A DNA stretch of 36,460 bases. Origin: Rathayibacter tritici. Its GTDB lineage: Bacteria > Actinomycetota > Actinomycetes > Actinomycetales > Microbacteriaceae. The notes under the pieces are model-generated. The model saw only the letters and a program-made list of their open reading frames with translations, did not search any database and was not told the DNA's origin. Below, piece by piece: positions 1 through 6,432 of the stretch. The stretch lies in the NCBI RefSeq assembly GCF_002932875.1, contig NZ_PSWS01000011.1, forward strand, positions 1-36,460. Reading direction: 5' to 3'. Each line of letters opens with the position of its first letter. Within the stretch, counting starts at the first letter, position 1. Both the position numbers and the translations under genes were made by a program.

Positions 1-99
1 GTCACCGACCTCGAGACCAGCTGCTTCACGGGCGAGTACATCACCGGCACCGTCACACCGGAGTACCTCGACTGGGTGGAGCGCACGCAGCTGAGCTGA
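1..99 (+). CDS. purF: C-terminal end of a protein, probably amidophosphoribosyltransferase PurF (partial)
   Basis: Frame 1 is open from the left edge for 32 codons and stops with TGA at 97-99. The tail contains CFTGEYITG and ends EYLDWVERTQLS. This resembles the C-terminus of actinobacterial PurF, where a CF(T/S)GxYVTG segment is followed by a short helical tail. PurF makes 5-phosphoribosylamine from PRPP and glutamine, the first committed step of IMP synthesis. The sterol-carrier-like gene at 4518-4895 supports the call, because in Mycobacterium tuberculosis the homologous gene lies beside purF. Only about 6% of the protein is present, so identity rests on this short motif and on context. 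Confidence 0.6.
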   Translation, partial: VTDLETSCFTGEYITGTVTPEYLDWVERTQLS

Positions 100-219
100 G
101 GCGCTTCCCGCGGAAGCTCTGCACAGCGCACTCCGCGGCGCAACGGGTCCCACGGATCGACTGGCCGCTCCATGATCGGAACGTGCGCGGCCCCGCGCGC
201 ACTCACCCGAGGAGACCCC

Positions 220-360
220 GTGATCTACCGAATCCTGCCGTTCCTGCTCACTTTCATCGCCAAGCGGATCTCGACGGCGCAGAAAGCCAAGCGCGCCGCG
301 GCCAAGCGCCCGACGACCAGCGCCGGCAGCCGCCGCTCCTCGTCGCGTCGGCGACGCTGA
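220..360 (+). CDS. Small basic membrane-anchored protein (46 aa), unknown function
   Basis: The GTG start at 220 follows a good ribosome binding site (GAGGAGA, about 208-215). Longer in-frame starts upstream lack one. The N-terminus is hydrophobic (IYRILPFLLTFIAK) and forms a single short membrane segment. The tail is very rich in Lys, Arg, Ser and Ala and ends in SSRRRR, so the protein probably sits in the membrane with a cationic cytoplasmic tail that could touch nucleic acid or acidic lipid. It lies 120 bases after the purF-like end, on the same strand. I do not recognise a family. The strong binding site and amphipathic composition favour a real gene, but high GC makes short reading frames cheap. 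Confidence 0.5.
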   Translation: MIYRILPFLLTFIAKRISTAQKAKRAAAKRPTTSAGSRRSSSRRRR

Positions 361-417
361 CGCTCCGATCTCGTTCGCGAGAGTGAACCGAGGCGACACA
401 GGTCGGGCGACTGCGGG

Positions 418-789
418 CTAGGTCCGCTCGATGGCGGTCGGCTCGTCGCCCTCATCGACGGGGGGCTCGACCTCGACCTGATCCGCTTCGCGCTCCTCGC
501 GCTCGATGATTCGTTCGGCGGTCCTCCGGACGACCGTGCGGCCGACGACCCGGTCGAGCAGCACCACGACGAGCCCGGCCAGGGCCCCGAACACCGTCAC
601 GAAGAGCAACAGACTGAATCCGAAGACCTGCCCGCGCGAGAAGCCCTGCGTCTCGGGCAGCGCGAAGCTCAGCACGAAGGCCGCAATCGCTCCGAGACCG
701 ACGCCGAGGGCCAGGATGCGCCAGACGCGCGGGGAGCGGCGGACGTCGACCTCTTCGCGGGTGACCTCGGGGCCGGCGGGATCGCTCAT
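418..789 (-). CDS. Two-helix membrane protein, conserved actinobacterial type (123 aa)
   Basis: The protein has a polar N-terminus, a first membrane helix at about residues 24-43 (ILALGVGLGAIAAFVLSF), a loop, a second helix at about 55-78 (VFGFSLLLFVTVFGALAGLVVVL), then an acidic Glu/Asp-rich tail from about residue 90. Similar small proteins in Microbacteriaceae are sometimes labelled potassium transporter Trk, but no Trk or TrkA domain is visible, so I do not adopt that name. It is transcribed toward the purF-like gene and lies downstream of the LysR gene on the same strand with a 46-base gap, so the two may share a transcript. Function unknown. Confidence 0.7.
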   Translation of the reverse strand: MSDPAGPEVTREEVDVRRSPRVWRILALGVGLGAIAAFVLSFALPETQGFSRGQVFGFSLLLFVTVFGALAGLVVVLLDRVVGRTVVRRTAERIIEREEREADQVEVEPPVDEGDEPTAIERT

Positions 790-835
790 GCGTCCATTCT
801 CTCCCGCGTCGGAGACGGCACGGCACCGTGATCGC

Positions 836-1738
836 TCAGAGCGCGTGCACGAGCCGGCCGGCCTGCGCGCGCAGCTCGCGGACGACAGTGCGGACCGAGA
901 GCCGCTCCGCCCGGTCCGGCCGCATCAGCGCCACGATGTGTCGCACCGAGTTCACCCCGCGGAGGGGCTTCACCACCACTCCGGCGCCGCCCGCCGTGTA
1001 CCGCGGCAGCACCGCGATACCCAGGCCCGCCGCGACGAATGCCTCCGTCACTCGGGTCGACGCGAAGCGCTGCTCCACCCGCACCGCCTCACCCGACGCG
1101 GTCTCGATGTCCTGCATCACCCGCTCGAACGGGAACCCGTCGGGGACGCCGATCCAGGTCTCGCCGACGAGGTCGGCCGCGGTGACCGTCGCGCGGTCGG
1201 CGAGGCGGTGGCCCGCGGGGAGCCCGATATCGAGCGGCTCGATCATCAGCTCGGCCATCGCGAGACCGCGGCCGGCCCAGGCGCTGCGTCCAGTGGGCGA
1301 GTGCGCGAGCACGATGTCGACGTCGGCGGTCAGGTCGGCGAACTCGTCGGTGCCGGGGTCGGCGTCCTCGCACTGCACGACCAGCCCCTCGACGCTGCGC
1401 AGCGCGACCAGCGCATTCGGGAGGAGCATCTGGCCCGCCGTCGGGAACGTCGCGATCGTGACCTCGCCGATCGGGTTGTTCGTGAATGTCTGCCAGACCG
1501 CGTCGGCCCGCTCGAGCGCGATCGCAATCTCGGTGGCGCTGCGCGCGAGCTCCCGTCCCGCCGCCGTGAGCACGACGCCCCGGCCGGAGCGCTCGATCAG
1601 CGGCACACCGGCCTCGCGCTCAAGCACTTTGAGCTGCTGCGAGACCGCGGAGGGGGTGCGGTGCGTCGCCTCCGCTACCGCGGTGATCGAGCGGCGCATC
1701 GAGAGCTCGCGGAGCAGTTCCATCCGTCGCACGTCCAT
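836..1738 (-). CDS. LysR-family transcriptional regulator
   Basis: This is a full-length LysR protein of 300 residues, the usual family size. The N-terminal winged helix-turn-helix (about residues 1-60) contains the typical sequence AVAEATHRTPSAVSQQLK followed by LEREAGVPLIERSGRGVVLT. A linker helix leads to a substrate-binding domain (about 90-290) with the usual two-lobed pattern. LysR proteins bind a small effector and activate or repress, often including their own gene. The ATG at 1736-1738 lies six bases after a TAGTGT hexamer, which suggests a leaderless transcript. A GTAG-N5-CTAC palindrome lies in the promoter spacer. The likely divergent target is the 36-residue peptide gene at 1884. 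The effector cannot be read from sequence. Confidence 0.93.
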   Translation of the reverse strand: MDVRRMELLRELSMRRSITAVAEATHRTPSAVSQQLKVLEREAGVPLIERSGRGVVLTAAGRELARSATEIAIALERADAVWQTFTNNPIGEVTIATFPTAGQMLLPNALVALRSVEGLVVQCEDADPGTDEFADLTADVDIVLAHSPTGRSAWAGRGLAMAELMIEPLDIGLPAGHRLADRATVTAADLVGETWIGVPDGFPFERVMQDIETASGEAVRVEQRFASTRVTEAFVAAGLGIAVLPRYTAGGAGVVVKPLRGVNSVRHIVALMRPDRAERLSVRTVVRELRAQAGRLVHAL

Positions 1739-1744
1739 GAGGAG

Positions 1745-1773
1745 ACACTACACGGTAGAAAAACTACACGTCA
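1745..1773 (-). promoter_or_regulatory. Promoter and likely autoregulatory operator of the LysR gene
   Basis: On the minus strand TGACGT (1768-1773) and TAGTGT (1745-1750) are separated by 17 bases, and the ATG follows after six bases. The spacer holds the palindrome GTAG-N5-CTAC (1755-1767), overlapped by two direct copies of ACTACACG (1747-1754 and 1763-1770, plus-strand sense). A palindrome in the spacer is well placed for autorepression. That LysR is the binding protein is inferred. Confidence 0.5.
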
Positions 1774-1883
1774 GGGCAAGAACTCGTCGATTGTTCTAAG
1801 GAACACGTCGCCGGAGAATGGACGTTATACCCAGCAACCCGGCGGATGGATCAGAAGCCGCCGCAACGAAAGGCAGAACACTC

Positions 1884-1994
1884 ATGAGCATCGCACTCCT
1901 CGTCGTCCTCAGTGGCCTCGCCGCATGGGGCACGGTGTCGACGGTGCTCGTCGCCAGCCGCGACGGCTACCGTCAGGTCCCCGCGCAACGCTGA
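1884..1994 (+). CDS. 36-residue single-pass membrane peptide
   Basis: ATG at 1884 follows GAAAGG (1868-1873) at good spacing and the frame stops at 1994. The peptide is one hydrophobic helix (SIALLVVLSGLAAWGTVSTV, residues 2-21) followed by a polar tail (ASRDGYRQVPAQR). It is divergent from the LysR gene and followed 33 bases later by a strong hairpin, so it has the outline of a complete small transcription unit. I recall similar peptides in related genomes only vaguely and assign no function. It could interact with a membrane partner or be a regulated stress peptide. Confidence 0.55.
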   Translation: MSIALLVVLSGLAAWGTVSTVLVASRDGYRQVPAQR

Positions 1995-2027
1995 GCCCCG
2001 CCGCTGCGACAGCACCTCATCGCGTTC

Positions 2028-2059
2028 GAACGCCGTCTCCCCTGAGGGAGGCGGCGTTC
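2028..2059 (+). terminator. Hairpin terminator after the 36-residue gene
   Basis: A 14-base stem (2028-2041 with 2046-2059, one G-T pair) closes a CTGA tetraloop 33 bases after the stop at 1994. There is no long T run, as is common in GC-rich actinobacteria. Confidence 0.65.
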
Positions 2060-2101
2060 TCGCGTGTGCGGAGGGCGCGGCCGTGCCGGGCTCCCGCACA
2101 C

Positions 2102-2139
2102 GACGACGGGCCCCCGACCGACGTCGAGGGCCCGTCGTC
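2102..2139 (-). terminator. Hairpin terminator after the 5'-nucleotidase gene
   Basis: A perfect 12-base stem GACGACGGGCCC (2102-2113) pairs with 2128-2139 around a 14-base loop, just past the minus-strand stop at 2152. It also lies at the convergent junction with the 36-residue gene, so it may act in both directions. Confidence 0.65.
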
Positions 2140-2151
2140 CGGGTCGTGCGA

Positions 2152-4380
2152 CTACTTCGAGGCGGTGCGGCGGCGCAGGCGCGCGACCGTCATGCCCAGC
2201 CCGAGCAGCAGCGCGGCGATCCCGGCGACGAACGCAGGAGTCGCGTCCACTCCGGTCTCCGCGAGGTGGTGCGAACCAGCGACGGGAGCAGGGGCTGGCA
2301 GGGTGCCCGTGCCGGGCGGCGCGGTCGTCGGCTCCGTGGTCGGTCCGGGAGTCGGGGTGCCGGCTCCGGCCGCGACGGCGAAGCCGAGGCTGACCTCGGT
2401 TCCCGTGCTGTCGAGCGCGAACGTCGCGGTGTGCGCGCCGCCCGCCAGGCTCTCCTCGATCGGGACGGAGAACGAGGCGCGACCGGTCGAGTCGTCGGTG
2501 ACGGCCCGGGTCGGGTCGATCGTCGCGGTGCCGACGACGATGCCGTCGACGCTCGCGGTCACGGTGGTGTCGGCCGCGGCTCCGGTGCTGAACAGGAGCG
2601 AGGAGAGGTCGACGGTCATGGTGTCGCCGACCGCGTACTCGCCCGAGTCCGGCACGGTGTCCGTGAGGCCGATCGTGCGCTGCACGGGGTCAGGGCTGAC
2701 GGTGCCGAGGTTCTGGATGTAGCCGACGAAGGCGTCCAGGTCGATGCGGCCGGAGTCGGCCGTGCCGGTGCCCTCGGTGAAGGTGCTGAAGCCGTCGCCG
2801 CCGCTCGCGAGGAAGCTGCTGGTCACGATCGTGAACGTCGCGGCCGGGTCGATCGGCTCCTTCTGGAAGAACACCTGCGAGATGCGCGAGCCCTCGGGCG
2901 CCGCTGCGTCGAAGACGTAGGTGAGATCCTTCGAGGTGGAGAGGTTCAGCTGCGGGTGGCTGGAGCTGCCGACCCACTGCTCCTCGAGGAGCTCCGCGAT
3001 CTGCGCGCCGGTCAGCTGCAGCGTCACCAGGGTGTTGGCGAAGGGCTGCGCGTCGGAGGCCTCGGCGTAGGTGACCACTCCGTCCGCGTCGCCGGGCTGG
3101 CCCGGGGTCGCCGTGTAGGAAAGGTCGTCGCGCAGCCCGCCAGCGTTCGAGAAGGCGATCTGCGTGCCGAGCTCGCGGGTCGCCCAGAGCTGCGCGTCCG
3201 AGACCAGGTTGCCCAGGGTCGACTCCGAGCCGCGGTTGGTCGTGGTTCCGTCCGGGCGGTAGGCGCGCGAGATGTCCTCGCTGATGCTGCCGACCTTCAC
3301 GCTGCCCTCGCGGACGGCGACGGCCTGAGCGTCGGCGACGATCGCTTCGATCGCGGGGTCGGTCGTGAAGGCGCCGACGGTGATCGTCTTAGCCGGGTCA
3401 TCCGAGGTCGGATCGTCGACGACCTTCGTGAGCGGCACGACCTCGCTGGTGAGCGAGGTGAGCTGCTTCGTCGCGGGGTCGACGGTGAGGGACATGTGAC
3501 CGATGTTCTCGGCGTAGCTGCCGGTCTGCGACACCACCGTCGGGAAGGCCCGGCCTGCGTCGATGGCCGCGTTGTACTCCTGGTGGCTGTGGCCTGAGAC
3601 GATCGCGTCCACGTTCGGGGCGACGGCGGTGACGATCGCACCGAACTTCGGGTCCGCCTCCGGCGTGTTCAGGTCAGCAGCGTCGGCGTCGGCTCCCTCG
3701 TGCAGGAGCAGGACGACCACGTCGGCCTCGTCGTTCGCGGCGTCGCCGTCCTGAAGCTGCGCGGCGACCTCGTTGACGTTCTCGGCGATCGGCTCGACCG
3801 AGAGCGTCGAGATCTCGGCCGGGCTGACCAGCTTGCCGAGGTCCTCGGTGATGGCGCCGATGAAGGCGACGGACACGCCCTCCTGCTCGGTGATCACGTA
3901 CGGGGAATAGGCGCGCTCGCCGGTCGCCGTGTCGTAGAGGTTCGCGTTCACGTAGGGGAACGCCGAGGCGTCGACGACGCGACCGTCGACGTCGTCGCGG
4001 CCCTGGTCGAACTCGTGGTTACCGAACGTGCTGACGTCCAGGCCCATCGCGTTGAGCGAGTCGAGGGTGGGGATGTCGTTTTGCACCTTCGAGAGGAACG
4101 TCGACGCGCCGATGTTGTCGCCGGCCGAGACGAACAGCGTGTTCGGGTTGCTGGCGCGGTACGAGTCGACGGCGCCGGCGAGCACCGCGGCTCCCGCAAC
4201 GGAACGGTCGGCGGCGAGCCGCCCGTGAAAGTCGTTGATCGAGAGGATGTCGATGGCGACATCGCCCTCGGCGGCCAGGGCGGGCGTGGCGCCGAGCAGG
4301 GCCGCTCCGGCGACGGCGCCGACGGCGGTCGCGGAGAGGAGTCGGAAGAGGCCGCGTCGGCCCGGGGAAGTACTGCGCAT
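2152..4380 (-). CDS. Secreted, cell-wall-anchored 5'-nucleotidase/metallophosphoesterase (742 aa)
   Basis: An extracellular enzyme that removes phosphate from nucleotides and related esters. Domains in order: a signal peptide ending near ALA|AE (residue 36); a calcineurin-like metallophosphoesterase with metal ligands in INDFHG (D50, H52), SAGDN (D88), FGNHEFD (N121, H122) and SGHSH; a 5'-nucleotidase C-terminal domain with nucleotide-stacking segments; an immunoglobulin-like stretch; a Pro/Thr-rich wall spacer; then LAETG (about 706-710), a hydrophobic helix and a basic tail (RLRRRTASK). LAETG is a sortase recognition motif of the type used by class E sortases in GC-rich Gram-positives. I chose the ATG at 4380 over one seven codons upstream because GGAG precedes only the former. 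It lies downstream of the sterol-carrier-like gene on the same strand, with a 137-base gap. The likely role is phosphate or nucleoside scavenging. Confidence 0.93.
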   Translation of the reverse strand: MRSTSPGRRGLFRLLSATAVGAVAGAALLGATPALAAEGDVAIDILSINDFHGRLAADRSVAGAAVLAGAVDSYRASNPNTLFVSAGDNIGASTFLSKVQNDIPTLDSLNAMGLDVSTFGNHEFDQGRDDVDGRVVDASAFPYVNANLYDTATGERAYSPYVITEQEGVSVAFIGAITEDLGKLVSPAEISTLSVEPIAENVNEVAAQLQDGDAANDEADVVVLLLHEGADADAADLNTPEADPKFGAIVTAVAPNVDAIVSGHSHQEYNAAIDAGRAFPTVVSQTGSYAENIGHMSLTVDPATKQLTSLTSEVVPLTKVVDDPTSDDPAKTITVGAFTTDPAIEAIVADAQAVAVREGSVKVGSISEDISRAYRPDGTTTNRGSESTLGNLVSDAQLWATRELGTQIAFSNAGGLRDDLSYTATPGQPGDADGVVTYAEASDAQPFANTLVTLQLTGAQIAELLEEQWVGSSSHPQLNLSTSKDLTYVFDAAAPEGSRISQVFFQKEPIDPAATFTIVTSSFLASGGDGFSTFTEGTGTADSGRIDLDAFVGYIQNLGTVSPDPVQRTIGLTDTVPDSGEYAVGDTMTVDLSSLLFSTGAAADTTVTASVDGIVVGTATIDPTRAVTDDSTGRASFSVPIEESLAGGAHTATFALDSTGTEVSLGFAVAAGAGTPTPGPTTEPTTAPPGTGTLPAPAPVAGSHHLAETGVDATPAFVAGIAALLLGLGMTVARLRRRTASK

Positions 4381-4450
4381 CGTAAAGAGGGCTCCAAGCA
4401 TCGAGCGGTGGATCCGGGGCGGATTCGTGCCGCGTGAGGGGGTTATTCCC

Positions 4451-4479
4451 AGACAACCTGACGCCGGACCTCAGGTCAA
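4451..4479 (-). promoter_or_regulatory. Possible promoter of the 5'-nucleotidase gene
   Basis: On the minus strand TTGACC (4474-4479) and TTGTCT (4451-4456) are separated by 17 bases, about 70 bases before the start codon. The -35 element is good and the -10 is weak. Confidence 0.3.
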
Positions 4480-4517
4480 ACTCCCCGAAGAGGGATCGCC
4501 GGTGCGTTTACGAGAAG

Positions 4518-4895
4518 TTAAGGCGCAGCCGTGTCGTCCACCCTCAGGATCGGGAGGAACGGGGCGAGGTCCGCGCGCACACCGGACGCGTGGATCCGTC
4601 CGCTCGCCAGGCCCTCACCCCACGGGAGGGAGCCGGTCGCGAGCGGCAGCCAGGTCGCGGCATCCATCTCGATCACATTCGGCGGAGTACCGCGGCTGTG
4701 ACCCGGGCCCTCCACGCACTGCGCGGCGCCGAACGGCGGCACCCGCACCTCGACGCTGCGCCCGGGGACGTTCGTCTCGATGATCTGCAGAAGGAAGCGC
4801 ACCGCGGTCGCCGTCGTGGTCCGATCCGCTGCGCCCGCGAGCGCCGCCCGCACCGCGGACTGCCCGCTCGCCTCGTCGATCCTGCCCTTGGCCAT
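4518..4895 (-). CDS. Sterol-carrier-family-like protein (125 aa)
   Basis: A single compact domain of the actinobacterial sterol carrier family. The segments PGRSVEVRVPPFGAAQCVEG and HSRGTPPNVIEMDAATWL match what I know of Rv0807 of M. tuberculosis, which sits beside purF. The fold should form a hydrophobic pocket, but no ligand is established for the bacterial group. The ATG at 4893-4895 follows GGGAGGATG at ideal spacing. It is divergent from purD, with a long inverted repeat between the two starts. Family identity is fairly sure; a role in purine synthesis would be only guilt by association. Confidence 0.8.
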   Translation of the reverse strand: MAKGRIDEASGQSAVRAALAGAADRTTTATAVRFLLQIIETNVPGRSVEVRVPPFGAAQCVEGPGHSRGTPPNVIEMDAATWLPLATGSLPWGEGLASGRIHASGVRADLAPFLPILRVDDTAAP

Positions 4896-4934
4896 GCACT
4901 CATCCTCCCGCCCCCGCTCCCCGCCCGCTGCTCC

Positions 4935-4997
4935 CCGCGAGATGCCACTTGTGACGCCGCTCCTCGGCGTGTCGTCGTCACAAGTGGCATCTCGCGG
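4935..4997. repeat. Inverted repeat, family A copy 1
   Basis: Arms of 22 bases (4935-4956 and 4976-4997) are perfectly complementary and begin CCGCGAGATGCCACTTGTG. The 19-base loop contains, on the minus strand, the core CGACACGCCG shared with copies at 7465 and 27276. This copy lies between the divergent sterol-carrier-like and purD starts, so it is not a simple terminator. Confidence 0.9.
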
Positions 4998-5037
4998 AGG
5001 GGGATGAGGCTGGGGCCGGCGGCGGGGCGGGGCGCTC

Positions 5038-5043
5038 TATCCT
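5038..5043 (+). promoter_or_regulatory. -10 hexamer of purD, leaderless transcript likely
   Basis: TATCCT ends six bases before the GTG at 5050. A transcript starting the usual 6-7 bases downstream would begin at the start codon. No good ribosome binding site is present and no clear -35 is seen. Confidence 0.55.
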
Positions 5044-5049
5044 GTCAGG

Positions 5050-6318
5050 GTGAAGATCCTCGTCCTCGGTTCCGGTGCCCGCGAGCACGCCATCATCACG
5101 GCCCTCCTCGCGGAGGAGGAGAGCCACGAGATCATCGCCGCGCCCGGCAATGCCGGCATCGCGCGGGATGTCGAGGTCATCCACTTCGATACGAACAGCC
5201 CCCGCCTCGTCACCGACTTCGCCGTCGAGCAAGGGGTCGAACTCGTCGTGATCGGCCCGGAGGCACCCCTGGTCGCGGGGGTCGCCGACGCCCTCCGCCG
5301 CCGCCGCATCCCGACCTTCGGACCCGACCGGGCCGCCGCCGCCCTCGAAGGCTCGAAGACCTTCGCTAAGCGCGTGATGGACATGGCCCGCGTCCCCACC
5401 GGCCGCGCCACCCGCGTCTCGACCCTGGTCGACGCCGTCCGCGTGATCGACGAGTACGGACTCCCCTCGGTCGTGAAGGCCGACGGTCTCGCCGCGGGCA
5501 AGGGCGTCCTGGTGACGCAGTCGCGCAGCGCGGCGATCGCGCACGCCGAGTTCTGGCTGCAGTCCGGCGACGTCCTGATCGAGGAGTTCCTCGTCGGCCA
5601 GGAGGTCTCGCTCTTCCTCCTCTCCGACGGTCACGACGTCGTCCCCCTGTCGCCCGCCCAGGACTTCAAGCGACTCGGCGACGGCGACGAAGGCCCGAAC
5701 ACCGGCGGCATGGGCGCCTATTCGCCGCTGCCCTGGCTCGCCGATCGCTGGGAGAGCGAGCGCGCCTTCGTCGACGAGGTGATCAACACGGTCGCCATCC
5801 CGACCATCCGCCAGCTCCAGCGCGAGCGCACCCCCTTCGTGGGACTCCTCTACTGCGGCCTCATCGTCACTGACGCGGGCCTGCGCGTGATCGAGTTCAA
5901 CGCCCGGTTCGGCGACCCCGAGACCCAGGTCGTCCTCCCCCGTCTCGCCTCGCCGCTGTCGGCGCTCCTGCACGCGGCCGCCACCGGCGCCCTCGCCTCC
6001 GTCCCGTGGCCCGCGTTCACCGACGAGGTCGCCGTCACCGTTGTACTCGCGAGCGAGGGCTACCCCGAGAACGCGGTCACCGGGCGCGCCATCACCGGGC
6101 TGGGCGCGGCAGCGGAGGTCCCCGGCGTCACCATCGCCCACGCGGCGACCCAGCTGGTCGACGGCCGCTTCGTTGCGACCGGCGGCCGGGTGCTGAACGT
6201 GGTGGCTCGGGGCGCTGACTTCGCGCAGGCCCGGGAGCGGGCCTACCGCGCGCTGGACCTGATCCACCTCGACGGCGGGATCTACCGGAGCGACATCGCT
6301 CTGAGGGTCGCGCAGTAG
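5050..6318 (+). CDS. purD: Phosphoribosylamine-glycine ligase (GARS)
   Basis: Catalyses the second step of IMP synthesis: ATP-dependent ligation of glycine to phosphoribosylamine, giving GAR. It acts in the cytoplasm as an ATP-grasp enzyme. At 422 residues it is the usual length. Visible motifs are GSGAREHAI at the N-terminus, AAPGNAG, VVIGPEAPLVAG, the ATP-binding KADGLAAGKGVLV (about 139-151), the GARS signature RFGDPETQVVLPRL, and a C-terminal domain ending near RSDIALRV. The GTG at 5050 begins exactly the conserved KILVLGSGAREHA sequence, and the upstream -10 hexamer implies leaderless expression. It is divergent from the sterol-carrier-like gene and convergent with the epimerase gene. 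No purine riboswitch is visible upstream. Confidence 0.97.
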   Translation: MKILVLGSGAREHAIITALLAEEESHEIIAAPGNAGIARDVEVIHFDTNSPRLVTDFAVEQGVELVVIGPEAPLVAGVADALRRRRIPTFGPDRAAAALEGSKTFAKRVMDMARVPTGRATRVSTLVDAVRVIDEYGLPSVVKADGLAAGKGVLVTQSRSAAIAHAEFWLQSGDVLIEEFLVGQEVSLFLLSDGHDVVPLSPAQDFKRLGDGDEGPNTGGMGAYSPLPWLADRWESERAFVDEVINTVAIPTIRQLQRERTPFVGLLYCGLIVTDAGLRVIEFNARFGDPETQVVLPRLASPLSALLHAAATGALASVPWPAFTDEVAVTVVLASEGYPENAVTGRAITGLGAAAEVPGVTIAHAATQLVDGRFVATGGRVLNVVARGADFAQARERAYRALDLIHLDGGIYRSDIALRVAQ

Positions 6319-6325
6319 CGCGACC
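6306..6325 (+). terminator. Short hairpin over the purD stop codon
   Basis: GGTCGCGC (6306-6313) pairs with GCGCGACC (6318-6325) around AGTA. The stem includes the TAG stop of purD, so it could affect termination or transcript stability. Confidence 0.45.
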
Positions 6326-6364
6326 ACAGAGCGGTGCCGGCCTCGATTGCGGGCGGAGGGCCTG

Positions 6365-6432
6365 CATAACGAAGGCGGAGACGGGCCGACGGGCCACAAA
6401 CGTGGGATTCAGAGGCGTGAGCCTTCGTTATG
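6365..6432. terminator. Inverted repeat at the purD/epimerase convergent junction
   Basis: CATAACGAAGGC (6365-6376) is perfectly complementary to GCCTTCGTTATG (6421-6432), 44 bases apart. The right arm contains the TAA stop of the minus-strand epimerase gene. The convergent position suggests bidirectional termination, though the loop is long and the arms are unusually AT-rich for this DNA. Confidence 0.45.

Noticed and set aside
418-789. Potassium transporter Trk label for the two-helix membrane protein
   Set aside because: No Trk, TrkA-N or pore motif is visible in 123 residues; the label appears to be inherited annotation.
506-2722. 738-codon plus-strand frame across the LysR and membrane genes
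   Set aside because: Crosses several well-supported minus-strand genes and the terminators at 2028-2139; no recognisable domains.
4935-4997. Family A repeats as CRISPR repeats or insertion sequence ends
   Set aside because: Only single dispersed copies with no regular spacers, no cas genes, no transposase and no visible target-site duplication.
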